64,000 nucleotides of DNA from Nissolia schottii (taxonomy: Eukaryota > Streptophyta > Magnoliopsida > Fabales > Fabaceae): the NCBI GenBank assembly GCA_003254905.1, contig QANU01029220.1, positions 907,749-971,748 on the forward strand, written 5' to 3'. The translations under genes were made by a program, and so were the position numbers. Shown here in pieces: positions 34,801 to 48,654 of the stretch (its first letter is position 1; each line of letters starts with the position of its first letter). The notes under the pieces were generated by a model that made no database searches, was not told where the DNA came from, and saw nothing but the letters and a program-made list of their open reading frames with translations.

Positions 34801-36019
34801 CTCTCGTGAGGCTGTAACACGTTCCCAACCCATCAGGTATGGGCCCGAAGAGGAAATTGTTGAAGAGAATCAGGATCCTGAGCTGGCTCGCAGAGCAGAG
34901 GTGAGGCGGAATCGCACCGGTGAGCTTGTTGGAGGACAAATCGAGGACCGTGAGCTTCCCGCTCAGTCCGAGGCTGCGTGGAATTTCTCCGGTGAAGTTG
35001 TTCATCCAAAGCCCCAAGGTGTCCAAATCGGGAAATTCGGCAATGTAGTCAGGTATGGAGCCATGCAGCCTGTTGAGGAAGAGGTTGAAGAGGCCGAGCC
35101 GCTTGAGGTTGGCGAATTCCGGCGGAATCTCGCCGGTGAGCGAGTTTCTCGAGAGATCAAGGTTGAATAAGTTTGTCAAATTTCCGAGCTGTTTCGGTAT
35201 GAAACCGGAGAGTTGGTTGAAGTGAAGGTAGAGAGTGTCCAGTTCCCTCAAGTTCCCTAACTCCCTCGGAATTGTTCCGTCCAAGTCACAGCTTGAGAGA
35301 TCCATGTGAACCAGGTTCACCAATTTTCCAAGCTCCGACGGAATTCCACCTTCGAAGGAGTTGTAATAGCCCAAGTAAATCTCCCTCAGGTTCGTTAAGT
35401 TCCCCAACTCCACAGGTATCCTCCCGCGAAGATCGTTTCCGGCGAGGGAAAGATATTCCAGGCCGGATAAACTTCCGTACCTCGCCGGAATTTCGCCGTA
35501 GAAGTAGTTCCCGCCGAGATCCAAGTACTTCAGCATCTTCAAATTGAGAATCCCCGTGGGGAGCAGGGAAGTGAAGTTGTTGTTGTAAGCGTCGAGAAGT
35601 TGCAAGTTGGCGGCGGCGTTGTTCCAGTCCAAGTGGCCGCTGAACTGGTTGTTGGAGATGTTGAGGAATTGGAGTGCGGTCAAGTTGGTGATGCCCTCGA
35701 CGGTGCCGGTTAGGTTGTTTCCGGCGAGGGAGAGGCGGGTGAGTCGTTCGAGTTTCGAAATTGAAGGGGAAACAGAGCCGTAGAGGTTCAAATCCGCCAA
35801 GTCCACGGAGACGACTCGACCGTTGCGGCACTGGATTCCGGTCCACGAACAAACCGAACTGAAATTGGAGGGGCTCCACGTGTCTAGGGCTGGGTTTGGG
35901 AACTGAAATCCTTCCTTGAGCGAAACTAGGGCGTGGAAATCGCTGAGTAGGGATGAAGAAGAAACAGAGCAACACAGAAGAGAAAACAGAGTGAGAACAA
36001 TGAGGGACAAGGGGACCAT
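31277..36019 (-). CDS. BAM3: LRR receptor-like kinase, CLV1/BAM group, BAM3-like
   Basis: Two exons, 36019-33445 and 31704-31277, are separated by a 1740-bp intron in the kinase domain (in APE of the activation segment). Together they encode 1000 residues. A signal peptide (about 1-22) is followed by an LRR N-cap ([13 protein letters not shown]) and roughly 20 leucine-rich repeats of the L..L.L..N.L.G.IP type to about residue 600. A paired-Cys cap ([12 protein letters not shown]) comes next, then a transmembrane helix near 634-655 and a Ser/Thr kinase. Kinase motifs are GKGGAG (about 693), [13 protein letters not shown] (about 810, RD type), ADFGLAKF (about 830) and [15 protein letters not shown]. 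This is the plasma-membrane architecture of CLE-peptide receptors. The N terminus and length suit BAM3, a receptor for CLE peptides in root phloem. The symbol is my best recognition from memory, and BAM1/2 or another class XI kinase remains possible. Confidence 0.93.
31859..31885. repeat. (TA)n in the receptor kinase intron
   Basis: A TA dinucleotide run of about 26 bases lies in the 1740-bp intron; a likely length-variable site. Confidence 0.85.
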
Positions 36020-36480
36020 GGTTTCCTTTCTGGTTTTGGAGTGTGTGTGTTTGTTTTAGGAAGTTTGGGTTTGGAAGTAGTAGTGGAAGGTTTTAAGCGC
36101 TTTGGGGACGTGAGATTTTCGGCAAAAAGGAAGAAGAACAAAAGTGAGTGGAATCTGGGAAGCTTCAACTGTGTGAGGGCTTATGGAATTAAACATCGTC
36201 ATACAGAGATAGAGAGAGAGAGAGAGGCTTGAAATACAAGGAAGAAGGTAAGCCCTCCTTTTCTTCTCTCCCCCTTTCTCTTTTCCTTTCTTTTGCTATC
36301 TTTTGTGTTAGAGCGGAGAACGAGAAGAAGATGAAATTTTCTTTCTCCCAGAAAATGTTTTGCTTGTTATCCGTATTTGCTTTAAGGTTTTGCTAGGGAA
36401 AAAGCTCAGGCAGAGGAAACAGAAAAGGAAAGAAAAGAGAGAAGAGGGTGGTTTCTGAAATATTGTTTAGTGGTGTGAGT
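36020..36480 (-). promoter_or_regulatory. 5' leader and promoter region of the receptor kinase gene
   Basis: On the gene's strand this region is CT-rich; on the plus strand it shows GAGATAGAGAGAGAGAGAGA at about 36207-36226. Such CT tracts are common in plant 5' leaders. I could not place a reliable TATA box. Confidence 0.4.
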
Positions 36481-37711
36481 GAAACAAACAAATGAATTTT
36501 TTTCTCTTAAAGAACAAAAATAAAAAGGCCGTTGGATAACAGAAATTTAAAGTCTTAGATTAGGGCAAAGGGCAAAAAACAAAGTAAAGTTTGATGCTCT
36601 CTTTGCTTTCTTTCTTTATTTCCTCGATCGTATGACAAAAATGCCCTTTAGCTTTAATCAAAGAACGCCTCTTTTAATCTTTATTGCTTTCAAGGAGTTA
36701 TGAGAGAGGTGATGGAATTGCACTTTCACTGATTCAAAATGACTGAATTGCCCGTACACTTGAGTATGTTAAATAAATGACAACCATCCCACCTTACCTT
36801 ATACCATTCTATGAATCTCAATTTTTTTTTATATATATTTTCATGATAGAAAAAAACAAAAAAATGGAAAGTAAGTACTGCAGTAAGTAAGTGGTTGCCA
36901 CTGTTGCACAGACTGCCCTACCATAAACTCCTAATTAACCTTTGGATGGTTTTCATGCAAAGGAAAAAAAAATAAAATTATGAGAGAGTCTTATCAATTT
37001 ACATATTAATTTATATATTATCTTTTCAGCTCGAAAGGAAAATGAGAGATGCCTATCCTTCCCACTTTGGACCCATAGCCTCTGCCTATGGCTTATTTCT
37101 TTAGTACTCATACACATGCACATGCCTGTTAAGAAAAAAAATTACCCAATTCCTTCGAGGTAAGTGAATTTGAAGCAATGTATGGTCCTAGGTTATAATA
37201 GAATTGTTTCTTGCATTTACAACTTGGAGCTATTGTACTGCTTTACTATATATGCTGTATATTTAGCTTTATATCTTATAAATGATAGCTGAAAAATGGT
37301 AAAAGGCAGAACCGCAGAAAGGAATGCCATATAATAGTAGTTATATTTGGGGTAACTTTGGCATTAACTATTAAACATCACATTGAGAGGGAAAGGATTT
37401 TCCGTGAGGAGTATGAGTATGACCTAGTTGATAATGGATGGAGGACCCATCAAAAAAGTGTATTATGATATTTATATGATAATTATCATCGTTTTCTATT
37501 GTCATGCTGTCAGCATCAGATGTGTCAATTTTCAATTGGTTGAGGGCAATAAATGAATCTGAGAGCTACTTTGCATGATGCCATTGTGTTACTTACTTTG
37601 ATGTCTAGAAGCTGGTATGGTCATCAATACATATACACAGATGATTAAGTTCCCCTTCCCAAGCAAAGGAAGGGTAATGTTATGTCCTATCATTACAGTA
37701 GTAGTAGGAGT

Positions 37712-37713
<2 letters not shown>

Positions 37714-37742
<29 letters not shown>
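37714..37742. repeat. (TA)n microsatellite
   Basis: A TA run of about 28 bases between a TAGTAGTAGG stretch and GGATCAATTT. Confidence 0.85.
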
Positions 37743-37747
<5 letters not shown>

Positions 37748-39240
37748 CAATTTTTTACCTATCTTTTGTAATTTACAAACTCGAAATTCGGAACATGTGC
37801 CTGCAACAAGGCAGAGGTTGTAAGAAGTAAAAAAGATGATGATTATTAATGAATCATGACTATGTTTGTTTGAATGATTCAATTGATAATAGTATGTTTC
37901 CAGATAGATTGCATGGAAGAAAGGAACCAGCAGCAGAAGCTTTTCTTTATAGCAGCTTCAACTTTATTCTTTCTTCTTCTTTGCCCTACAGGGCAGGGAC
38001 CAACTATCTATGAAATGGGGCATTTCATTTGATTTATGAATGAGCTCTGCCTTTGCTTTGCTTTAATAAAAATAATAATACATAGGAGATGGGACAGTCT
38101 TAAAGAGAGGGCTGAAAAGTTAAAGTGGAGATAATCTTCCTTTGATCTTCCACTAGTTCAAAAAAGAAAAGCAAAAGAAGAAGAAAAAAAATATAATATA
38201 CTATAGTGAAAGAAATACAATACCGACTCTTTTCTCCCTTCTCACATGGAAAAGAGTGCTGTTGTATTTTAACTTGAATTCACTCGCAGCCTCTTTCTCC
38301 CTCAAAAGGAAACTCCATGACCCCTCATGTCATGGGAAAGAGTGCTCTTGTTTCAACATGCACCAATATCTCTCTCTCTTATCTGGATAGATGTTTTTGT
38401 AATTAAAATGCTTGTCTAAAAAAAATTCTTTGGTGTCATTTTAAAGTGTCATAATAAATAATTAAAATATCATTTACTTGTCATATTTTACATATTACTC
38501 TATAACTACGTAAGAAGTTTTAGTTTGGTTCCACCAACATATGATGAGTAAGTTGCTCTTCCGACGTGTCTCCATCAGCCTTAGTGACGGCCAGGTCTGT
38601 GGCCCTTTTGAAGAGTCACTGTCTTTGGTGGCAATGGATCTCTCATTGCCTAAGCTAAAAAGGCCCTTATTATTGTGGGCACTTTGTTACTTGGAGTTTA
38701 GCTTAGTGATCTTATTCATCATTCATATTGGATGATCCATGTCCACTCTCAATGTTTAGCTACATTCCAAGAAAGAACAACGATCTTAAACCGCACTTAA
38801 TCTTCCAAGCCCCCGTCATATTTAGCCACTTGACACCACTTTCAAATTTATTACATTATCAAAGAAAATAATTAGAGACCAAATAGTTAAAGGATAACTA
38901 TAAACTAAAATAGGAAACGAATTGATTGGCGATCCTAGGGTTTTTCCAATGAAAAGACGATACATCGTTGTCAATTATGTTTTGTATTATATAACTAATC
39001 TTTCATTAGTCTCGACTAAACGTTTTGGATTTGGTATATATTTTGAGATAATGGTAGTATTATCCAACTGTGAGATTTGTTCTAAATTGCATAGCAGGGG
39101 TTCCTATTACACATAAATAATGTAGATTACAAATTTTTGTTTTGTTTTGTTTTGTTCTGTTCTGTTCCTCAGAAACATTACTCTGCAGTGTGAATAGAAA
39201 TTACTAGAGCAGAAGAAAACTTAGAAAGGCGAAAGAGGCC

Positions 39241-39253
39241 GGGGGGGGGGGGG
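39241..39253. repeat. Poly-G run of 13
   Basis: Thirteen consecutive G bases follow GAGGCC, unusual in such AT-rich DNA. It may be a sequencing-prone site or the edge of an old mobile element. Confidence 0.8.
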
Positions 39254-41475
39254 AATAGGAAGAACATGCTTTTCTATCTCAGCATGAGCTGCATCTCCCA
39301 AAAGGAGAGAGAATTAGGTTCTGTGTCTTTTCTGTAAAAGAGTCAGAGCAGAAGCTGCTAGGAATGTCAATTTATGATGATTCCATGGCATGCCATCACA
39401 TATCTGAAGTGAAACAGCATCAAGAATCTCCCATTAATACCCAAAAAAAAAATACTCAACCAATTGTCAACTTAACCTATAGTCTGCAGTTAACTAGAGA
39501 CATTTTAGTTAGATTCTGAAAATCATATAGTCACATGCAGGAGAAATTCTCACGTGCTCCCATAGCAACAAATCTATTTATTTGCTGACCAATGGTCGTG
39601 TGACACGTCAAAACATGATATGTCACATGATCATTGCATCAAAATAAATAAGATGTATCGCGTGATCAATTGAAAGGCTTGCTATATAGGAGCATGCGAT
39701 TGAAGAATTTCTCCACATGTGGTATCTGTTTCCACAAATCATGTCCATATGCAACTGAATTGTACTGAAGTCGCTGAGAAAAATGTGACAATTGAAGCAA
39801 AGGAAGAAGTCATAGTACCATGAGTGCATGTCCTAATTTTGAGGGTCATGCAAGGAAGGATCGCAGGGCAAAGATTTTGCCTTGCACAAGAAGGATGAGA
39901 TTGATGTACAATATGGGTCAGCAAATGTGCCCTGATAGTACTTATGTGCTATGTGGCATGTCAAAGTTTCTCAATCAGAAATCATGCACCGTTTACTTTA
40001 AGAAATCACGCATGACTGCGTTGCGTGTAAAGAACACGGTCCAATCACTGGGAAACACAGTGCATCATGCCACTGAAGCCTGTGGAGTCCATTATTCATA
40101 AGAAACGAACCAAGTTCTCACATGCCTGTAGTCCTGTACAATTTGGTTTATTGATTTCTTGTAAGATAGCGATTGGTTCCAATGACAGAAACACAAAAAT
40201 TGTACTTTTTGAAAAATATTTTGAGTAGAGATAATTTTTAAATTAATTTTTATGCTTCTAAAAGAGAGAAATATGTATTTTGAAAATGATTTTAAAATTT
40301 AATTGATGTACATCCATTAAGAATCGGTGAAAAATAATCGGTAATGTCGTTTGAGAAGGGGGAAAAGGTGGAGAAAGCCGTGTAAGCATCTTGATCTTCA
40401 ACTTATGTTCTCTTGTAGCATTTTCATTTTTAAGATGGGATTTGCAACAAGGTATTCTCTTATAGGACTCTCACAGCGTATATTCATTTTAATATAATTT
40501 AATATGGCAGGTTTTAAGTGATTAACTATTAGGATGTCTCATAAACAACTTTAGTAAAATAAATAAATAAATATACATGATGACGTTTAAAATTGACAAT
40601 GAATAAGTAAGAGACTGTCGAATTAGTTTATTGCTTTTTATTGGCCAGTGTATTGACAATAAACTCGTGAAATTGTTTATATTCCATTCCAAATCCTCCT
40701 CGCCATTATTATATATAATTGAGTAAAATAGCATCTCCTCTTTTAAGAGATGTCAAAATTACACTTTTCTTCACTTCATTTTAAAAACTTACACTTTCAT
40801 TTTCTAATAAATGAAACTAAGCTACACTTTAATCTTTATTCGTATTTTTTAATCAAGATATCATTCCCAAATAGGTATATACATTAAAACTTTTTTTAAC
40901 AAAATGAAAACTATGACTAATAGTAATATAAATATAATGCATGTGGATTGCATTTATAATTTATTAACATTAAATTTGATATATTATTTGTAATTTGTAA
41001 GTGTTGTTAAGCTTATTTATAAATGAAATTACTTTCTTTCTCCTAAAAAAAATATTGCAAGCTTTTTCCTGTTTTTGCTTATGCTTTATCTGTTAGTTAG
41101 TCTTTTTATTAATTACTCCTTCTGTCTAGTTTTAATTGTCATTTTTGACAAAGAAACACAAATTAAGAAAATAAATAATTTGTACTAACTTAAAAAGAAT
41201 ATCAAGTCTTTAGACTAAATTGCCTATAAGTGAAGTAGAATTTCAAGTTTTGAAAAATTGAAACCATAATTACTACAAAAAGTAAACGGTTCATGACAAA
41301 TAAGGATAAAATCGAAAAAATATAATTAATACTTCCTTAATTTAAATAAATGACAACTAATTTTGGACAAAATTTTATTCTAAAACTGATAACTAAAACT
41401 GGACGAAGGGAGCACCAAATGGCCAAACTATCTTATTCAAACAATGTTCAAAATTAGGATTATATATTTATATAA

Positions 41476-41702
41476 GAGTCTTGCTACACGTATACCAAAA
41501 AATATACATTATACATACACCCTATACTTATATACATAAAGTTTGTGTTTTAATGTCTGCAATGTTTGTGCACTTAATTAAGTATAATTGAGAATATCGT
41601 TTATAAGTTTGTAATGTTTGTGCCCTCATGAGAATAAAGTTTGTGTATTATTAATGGTGTATGTATGGGTGTATAAAATTAGGTATACATATAGCATTTT
41701 TG
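41476..41702 (+). mobile_element. Mutator-type MITE, small form, copy 2
   Basis: The element is 227 bp with imperfect inverted ends (GAGTCTTGCTACACGTATACC against CAAAAATGCTATATGTATACC). A perfect 9-bp target duplication TTTATATAA lies at 41467-41475 and 41703-41711. It has the same length as the copy at 48655-48881. Confidence 0.82.
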
Positions 41703-41711
41703 TTTATATAA

Positions 41712-43149
41712 ATGTTGGTTAAATTGGTGATAGGATTATTAACAAATAGAAATAATTTTTTTTCACACAGTGATCAGTTAAGCTTTTTACCTTGGGTGAT
41801 TTTTTGACAACATATGATTAGACTAGATTTCCTTTTAATTTAACTAAACAAAGATTAGATGGCCCCATATATTGGAAGAAAATCTTAGAAAGAAAAAGAA
41901 GGAATATGAAAGGAATTTACATCATGGCCAAGACAGTGAGCAAAATGAGGATACCGGGACATCATAATTGCTCTCGTATTAAAGAGATCGGTGTTGGGAT
42001 GGTAGGATCATAATTGCCCTTTGACTTGGAGGAAACACAATTGATGAAAGCCAAGCATAAGGGAATTTTTATTATTATTATTTTTTTAATAGTTAAATCT
42101 CTCAACTCATCTTAAATTTTTTCTTAATTATTAAATGAGATATTTTTATAGTTTATTTTAATTGTCGTTTTAGCTAATTTTTTTGTCCAAATTATACGTC
42201 ATTCTCACTTCTCAAGGAAAAATTTATTATTATGTTTATAATTATACTCTTAATTTATTAACCTTGAAAATAGTAAATTCTAAATACTATCTCTATTCCT
42301 CTCTTCGTTATGAAACATTTTAATCAAGTTAAATATGAGTACTTTAATAAACTTACTCTTTAATTCACTTTTTATTTTAGATTTATTAATATACATCAAT
42401 TTGGTTAAATTGACACTTAAAATAAATTAAAATGAGTAAAAATTAGATGTTTTTTAGAATTTTAAGAAATTGATGCATCTATATATTTTTACTTCATTTA
42501 ATAATAGAATAAAGTTTAAGATAATGAGTTAAGAGACTCAAGCGTTATTCATTTTTGTATAAATAATGTCATTTAAGTAAGTATATTTACATAAAAGTTA
42601 GTAACATCCATAGAAGTGAATACATCTTAAATAAAGTTAAAAAAATTTATTTTAATGTAAATATACTTAAAAAAGACATGTTAAACTTGTGTCTACCTAA
42701 TATACTTTGGCATTACGTGTTCACGCCTGCATCCTTTGAACATTACCTCTGGAAATTAATTGCCCCAAAGTCCTTTTCTTATAAAAGATGGATGAGCTTG
42801 TGGTGTGTTCCCTTGGAGGACAAAGGAAGCATCTTTGGAAGGTGGTTCTTGGTCCTCATAAGAATTCTTATGCATAATACACCATCCGTTAGTAAAAGGG
42901 GTAAAAGAAACATTAAAATTAAAGAGGGGAAATTAAAAGGGAGCGAAAAAAGGAAAAGAGAAAAAGATAAATGTTTCCAAACACTTGTAAACAAAAGCAA
43001 CGAATAAATCTGCTCCACCCATTTTTTGAAGTTAAAGGAAGAATTACGTCGCAGACCCCATCCCACCTTCCGTTACTGAAATCAGATTCTTCTTGAGGGA
43101 ACTTATCTAGTATATATGATATTACTATTCTATATTACTCACAAGTTCA
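41712..43149. other. Spacer
   Basis: AT-rich DNA without a recognised gene. A frame at 42678-43007 has no domain signature and turns into low-complexity Lys-rich text. Confidence 0.55.
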
Positions 43150-43750
43150 CTTATTTACTTACGATAAATCTTTAATTTAGTCCATATTATTTTTTAACTC
43201 AGATAATTTTATTCATTTTAATTTTTTTGTCAATTTAATTTTTGTTATTTTTTAAATAGATCAATTTCGTCATGTTTAATTTTTTTGGGCAAAATTATAA
43301 ATATTAGACAAGTTATTTCTTTTATTTATCTCTTATATTGAGATAACTGATTTAGAGCATAATGAAAACATGACATGTTTAAGGCCAACATTACATCCTC
43401 CATGTCAAAAACGACGTTATTTTACACAATTAATAACACATCACCTTTAATAGAAACGATGTCGTTTCATTGCCTATATTCACAAAATGTGTGTTCACAA
43501 TGAGAAATAGACATACATTGATGGACGTATGTATGCAAAAGATAAAAATAGGCCGTTTCAGTACATTGCAAAGTAGACAAGTTTTTATTAAAATTGATGG
43601 ATTTAAAAAGTAACAGGGACTAAAGTGGCCAAAAAAAGTGTTAAGAGTGATGAAATTGATCAATTTAAAAAATAGCAATGACTAAATTGACCAAAAATTT
43701 TAAGAGATATAAAATTGTCCCAATTAAAATACAACATAGACAAAACAATA
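43150..43750. mobile_element. Fold-back repeat, copy 2
   Basis: The left arm (about 43170-43290: TTTAGTCCATATTATTTTTT, ATTTTTTTGTCAATTTAATT, TTTAAATAGATCAATTTCGT) is inverted in the right arm (about 43600-43730: AACAGGGACTAAAGTGGCC, GATCAATTTAAAAAATAGC, GACTAAATTGACC). The pair would form a long imperfect hairpin around a 300-base centre. The same sequence order is found at 14255-15075. No coding content is seen. Confidence 0.6.
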
Positions 43751-46700
43751 GATTTTTCCAATTTATAATATGAAGTGGTACTTAAAATAAGTCTTACATT
43801 TTTTTTAAAAAAAAGTTTAGGTGACTTTAATATTGGTCATGCCACCAAAGTTAAGATATGTTCACAAATTTCTTGAGCGCTTACCAAAATGTTTACAAAG
43901 TAGAGATTGTTTACTAAAGTGATTCTCACGTTGACAACAAAAATCGAACTCACATTTTTTTGAAATACAAGTCATTTTCTTATTGACGGGGCCAAGTTGC
44001 CAACCATCTTTGGCATAAGTCTTTTTAGGTCTCGCGTAATAAAAAGACAAAAATATCCATTTGATATTACTTGTTATACACTAATATTTAATCATGCATT
44101 TGTACATAATTAAAACAGTTAAGCCTTACAATATCACATATTTTAATACATAATAATTAAATTTGTTTTAATTTTTTAAAAGAGAGCACTTAATTTTGTT
44201 TTGTGTAGCAGAAAAAAAAAAACTAAGGGCACACGTTCCAAAGTGTGATAGAAAGGAGAGAGGGAGAGGGAGAGAGAGCAGTGAGTAGTTGTTCTCATGC
44301 ACACAATCACTCTGTAATCATACAAAACTCCAACACCAACACCAACCTGCATGCACGAATCACGCCTTTACCGTTCCCTGCAGGGTTTTGAAAGATACAG
44401 TTTGCACAGATAGATGGCGTGATATTACTGTCATGAACCAAACCTGTGTGTTAGTGTACGATTCTCTGATTCTATATTGTGAGGTGAGGACGCTGAGACA
44501 CTGCTGAGTCAAGTTTCTGCACACTTGCTGCCACTGTGTGTGTGTGTGTGAGAGAGAGAGAGCTTTGATTTTGTTTTTCTTAGTATTGGAAGGCTGCAAC
44601 AACTTTAATTAGACCATTCACCCTTCAAATTAATACTAGTTTTAAATTTGATTAACATTTTAATCTTTTCTTGTGCAAATTATTATTATTATTATTATGT
44701 TTGATATATTTTAAAACATATAATGGAAGTGTTTGGTCCACAAAATTTGCCAACATTCATGTGAAGTTAAACTTGAGAATTTAATAATATTTTAATCTTA
44801 TTTTGTGTTTGGCTCATGAAATAGAAAAATATTTTGTTGAATTTTTATGAATGAAAAAAAATCTCATTTTCTCTCATTTTTAATTTCTATGAGAATTAAA
44901 TATTTTAAAATGTGAAAAGATTAAATTTTCCTCAAACATTATGTCGTTAACATTCATCACAATCATAGGGCCGACCATTGTCAGCCACCAAGCAATCATC
45001 GTCAGAAGTGTATTTACAAAAAATAAACCATTTTGAATAGTAAATGCATTTATGAAAAAAAATTTCTTAAGATGGTCTCAATAAGTTTAATTATTGGATG
45101 GTCTTAAAGTAGAGACTTAGATGCATTTGTGTCACATCTAATTATATCATTCTATAACCATACATTTTTTTTTTCTTCATTACCTCCATTGTTTCTTAAT
45201 TAATTAATGACTGAATTTTTTTTAAGGAATTAAAGCAAATAATTAAGACTTTTAATTATGCCACAAGCCCACAAGGTTTTTGTTTTTAGTATTCTTACAG
45301 CAGAGAATTAAATTCCATCGCACAATCTTAAATAATCATAAAAAACAGCATTGTCTCAAAAGCTCAACTCCACAAACTCCAAAAGCTCAATAAGACAAAG
45401 ATTGGGCATTAATTGAACCAAAAAGCTCCTGAGAAATTTGTCACACACTGACCTCAAAACACATGCTATCAACAATTGAACCCTCATAATCAGCAAAAAC
45501 TTTTGCTTCCTTGTTTGATAGTAGTATGCAAAATAATTTAAAATTTTGTATTATGCTTCAATCTTTTAAGAAGATCATGTATGGTTTTTCTTTATACTAG
45601 ATTGAGTGCTTTTTGCAATTTCCTCAGAGGCCACACATACAATGCACGTAATTAAATAAAGTGATCAAATAGAAACTATCATCTTAAATACTGCAAATTT
45701 TTGTCTGGTTGACTAACTTATTCACTGTCTAAATTAAATATTCATGACCATTATATGTCTAAATTAAATATTCATGACCATTATATATAGTCAGCAAAAT
45801 TTTCCCCTCTCACTCAGGAATCAGAATCCCCGCTCACGAGCAAGTCCACCTCTATATATTATTGCTATTAGAGGAATGTTGTGTACAGCACAAATGTGAA
45901 TAACGACAAAAAATGAGTCTCACTATACTTATATTTTCTCCTTTTATAGTGAAACTTATATTTTTGTGAGAAAATTAATTATTATTGTCCACGTTTGTTT
46001 TATGCCAAGTAGCATTCTTATTGCTCTTAAACGTATATAGTTGAGTAAAATTCACAAGTAGAATCATCTGTGCTAAGAGTTAATTTGACAATTCAAATTA
46101 AATTGACATTATTAATCAAACTAGTTTTCCTTAATGCGCTTTCAATTAGTGTCCTACTACCACACCCATGTCACTTTCATCTTTTTAAGTTTATTTATAA
46201 TTCAATATATCGAGACATATTTTATATGTAAATATATTAAGTTAGGAACGAACTTAAAAAAATTAAAAATAATTGAAAAAGGGAGTGAGTACTTTCTAAG
46301 CTTCATATTTGTGCAATGGAAATTACCTGAGATGGCCAATGATTCCACTAATTAATGAACCCATTCCACCATTAAAACCAGCATTATAATTTATTTTTAA
46401 AACATTATAGAAGTGCTTAAATTAATTATTAACACAAAAACATAATTACATAGACTCATAATCTCTTACGTCAACGTCAATCACTTCAAAAAAAGAAAAT
46501 AATAATAATAATAATCTAGGTGAGAAGTGTTCCCCATATATGTCCCTCATCCTCACCCCACAAGACAAATCGTACTGTATTATCATATCTTCGAGAGTAA
46601 ATAAGTAGAGTCACTTCATATGTGTATGATATAGTAGTGAGATACAGAGACACATATACAGTTATTATCGTGCAAAAGTAAACTCTATATTTTTATATCC

Positions 46701-47360
46701 TTCATTCATTATTTGATTGAGATGGATGGTTTCTGTTTCCTTCTTCTTGATGAAAAGTCTAGTTTGTAATAATTAAACAAAGTCAACTATTTTATTCATC
46801 TTCGAAAGTATGTTCTTGGCTTTTCATCATATTACCCTGTCAAATTTTCATCGAGACTCAATATTTAAATCAGAATTTATCATATATTCTTCTCCAAAAC
46901 AGAATTTATCCAATCACATATACATATACTTTTGCAAGTGCTTTCTCTTTTTATTTCCTCCCATACGAGAAGAAGAATATTTTATGAGACTGGTGTGTTC
47001 ACATGTTTGATACATTAAGGATACTAGCATACGAAAACACTCATTTAATACTTGTGTCTCATGTATTTGAAAATGTCTAAATTAAAAGTTTATGATTAAC
47101 TGTGTTCAGATGTGTCCGACCATATCTAAAAGTTTTTAGAGCGTGATTGGGTTGTGGCCGAGCAATAAAATATTTTTAATTTCTAAATAATCTATAATAA
47201 TGTGGACCTTTTAAAAAATAATAATTGTTGACATAGTAAACTATCTAAAATATTCCATATATTTTTAAAAAGTGTTTGTAAAGCATTGAAAATTAGTAAT
47301 TTGACATTAATAAAAGTGTTAAGATATTATTATAAATCTTGAATTATATATATATATATA
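43751..47360. other. Gene-poor spacer
   Basis: I see no supported gene. It holds GA-rich (44247-44279) and GTGTGTGAGAGAG (44535-44562) simple repeats, and a 30-bp tandem duplication (45726-45785). The stretch 44700-44960 has GTGTTTGG-type MITE-like text whose ends I could not fix. Confidence 0.55.
45726..45785. repeat. Perfect 30-bp tandem duplication
   Basis: The unit TGTCTAAATTAAATATTCAT followed by GACCATTATA occurs twice in a row with no visible difference. Confidence 0.9.
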
Positions 47361-47398
47361 NNNNNNNNNNNNNNNNNNNNNNNNNNNNNNNNNNNNNN
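47361..47398. other. Assembly gap (38 N) inside a TA repeat
   Basis: Thirty-eight N bases are flanked on both sides by TATATATA, so the gap is an unresolved (TA)n microsatellite of unknown true length (about 47345-47420). Confidence 0.98.
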
Positions 47399-47420
47399 TA
47401 TATATATATATATATATATA

Positions 47421-48645
47421 TCGTGTCGGTGTCCTATAAATTTTTGAAGTCGGTGGCTCCTCATATCGTCTCGTGTCTATATTGGTGTCAAAATTTCTTA
47501 GGCTCTAACTTATAGATCATGGGATGTATCGTATATTTTAAGAGGCACATGACACGTTATCATTATGATGTGTGACGCGATTAATAAATCAGAAAAATTA
47601 AAAAAAATAATAATAATAAAAAATTGTTACAAGACGCACGATGCAAGAATTTGTCATTTGATCATAGTGTATAAGCTGGACCCCTTTGTCATAGTTGGGA
47701 TATATATGAGATAGAGAGTAGGGGTAACAAGTAATAACAAGAGAGAACTTCCCACAAAAGTTGCAGACACGATGAGTGGAAAAGGAAGCAAAAATGGGTT
47801 ACCTATACATGAAGCAGCCAAGAGATACCCATATCCATGAATATATAAGAGCCTAGGTAGCTAGCTAGAGTTGTATAGTGAATAATTGGATGTTTACCCA
47901 TTCTTATATAACATTATGGAATTGACCTTGGTATCTTGTGGGGTTTGCATCTTCATCATGCATCTTGGCCTATATATGCCTTTGGTGGAAATCCAAGTCA
48001 TATTCAAATGGGTTTGTCCACACCCTGTCTTTCTAGATATCATTGTCATCACTCATGTCATGCCCCCTCCCTCTCTCATATATATTACTAGCAATATTTT
48101 ACATCCATATTCTTTGCTCTCAAAGAATATATTCATTATTCTCTCCTATATAATTTTATTTGATTATTGACTTTCCATGTCATGATTGCAAGGCATCCAT
48201 ACCGCCCTATGTATATTTGATTTTTATTTTCATTTTGTTATAAAATATTATTGAAATGAGGAGGTTTTTATCTTAATTTATTTGAATATCTAATTAGATA
48301 GATATATATTAATATGATAGAGATTTGACTATGATATTGTGTATCTCACTCTTAACTTATAAATAGTCATTTGAGGGCTTAGTGTAAAACACACATATGA
48401 AAATAAGAATAATATCACTCTCTCAATTTTTTTTCTCCATCTCCTCTATTACTCTTCTTAACACTCTAATATAAAAACAGGAAATGAACAAATGAAATAA
48501 CTTTTATTTTTACTATTTTTTCACAAAATTTTATAAGATAAAAAATAAACATACCTTTTTTACAACATTTGATCGAGAGACATAACACAAGATAGAAATA
48601 CACGAATACAAAATTTTTATATTTTTTATATTTAATTGGAATTAG
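47421..48645. other. Spacer
   Basis: AT-rich DNA without a supported gene; the frame at 47886-48170 has no signature. Confidence 0.5.
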
Positions 48646-48654
48646 GGCACATAA

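Larger units (their letters stand above)
36481..41475. other. Gene-poor intergenic stretch
   Basis: I see no supported gene in these 5 kb. Contents include a (TA)n run at 37714-37742, a 13-base poly-G run at 39241-39253, and AT-rich DNA. Frames at 38541-38735 and 39820-40101 start with ATG but have no recognisable domain, and their composition is that of spacer. Confidence 0.6.

Noticed and set aside
33362..35975. Several open frames overlapping the receptor kinase exon on both strands, up to 229 codons
   Set aside because: They are out-of-frame shadows of the GC-rich LRR coding sequence; only the frame from 36019 shows LRR and kinase motifs.
37714..37742. TA-rich runs as origins or scaffold sites
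   Set aside because: Simple (TA)n microsatellites are common in plant spacers and nothing else supports a special function.
42678..43007. 109-codon frame in the 42-kb spacer
   Set aside because: No domain, ends in low-complexity Lys-rich text, and lies in repeat-rich spacer DNA.
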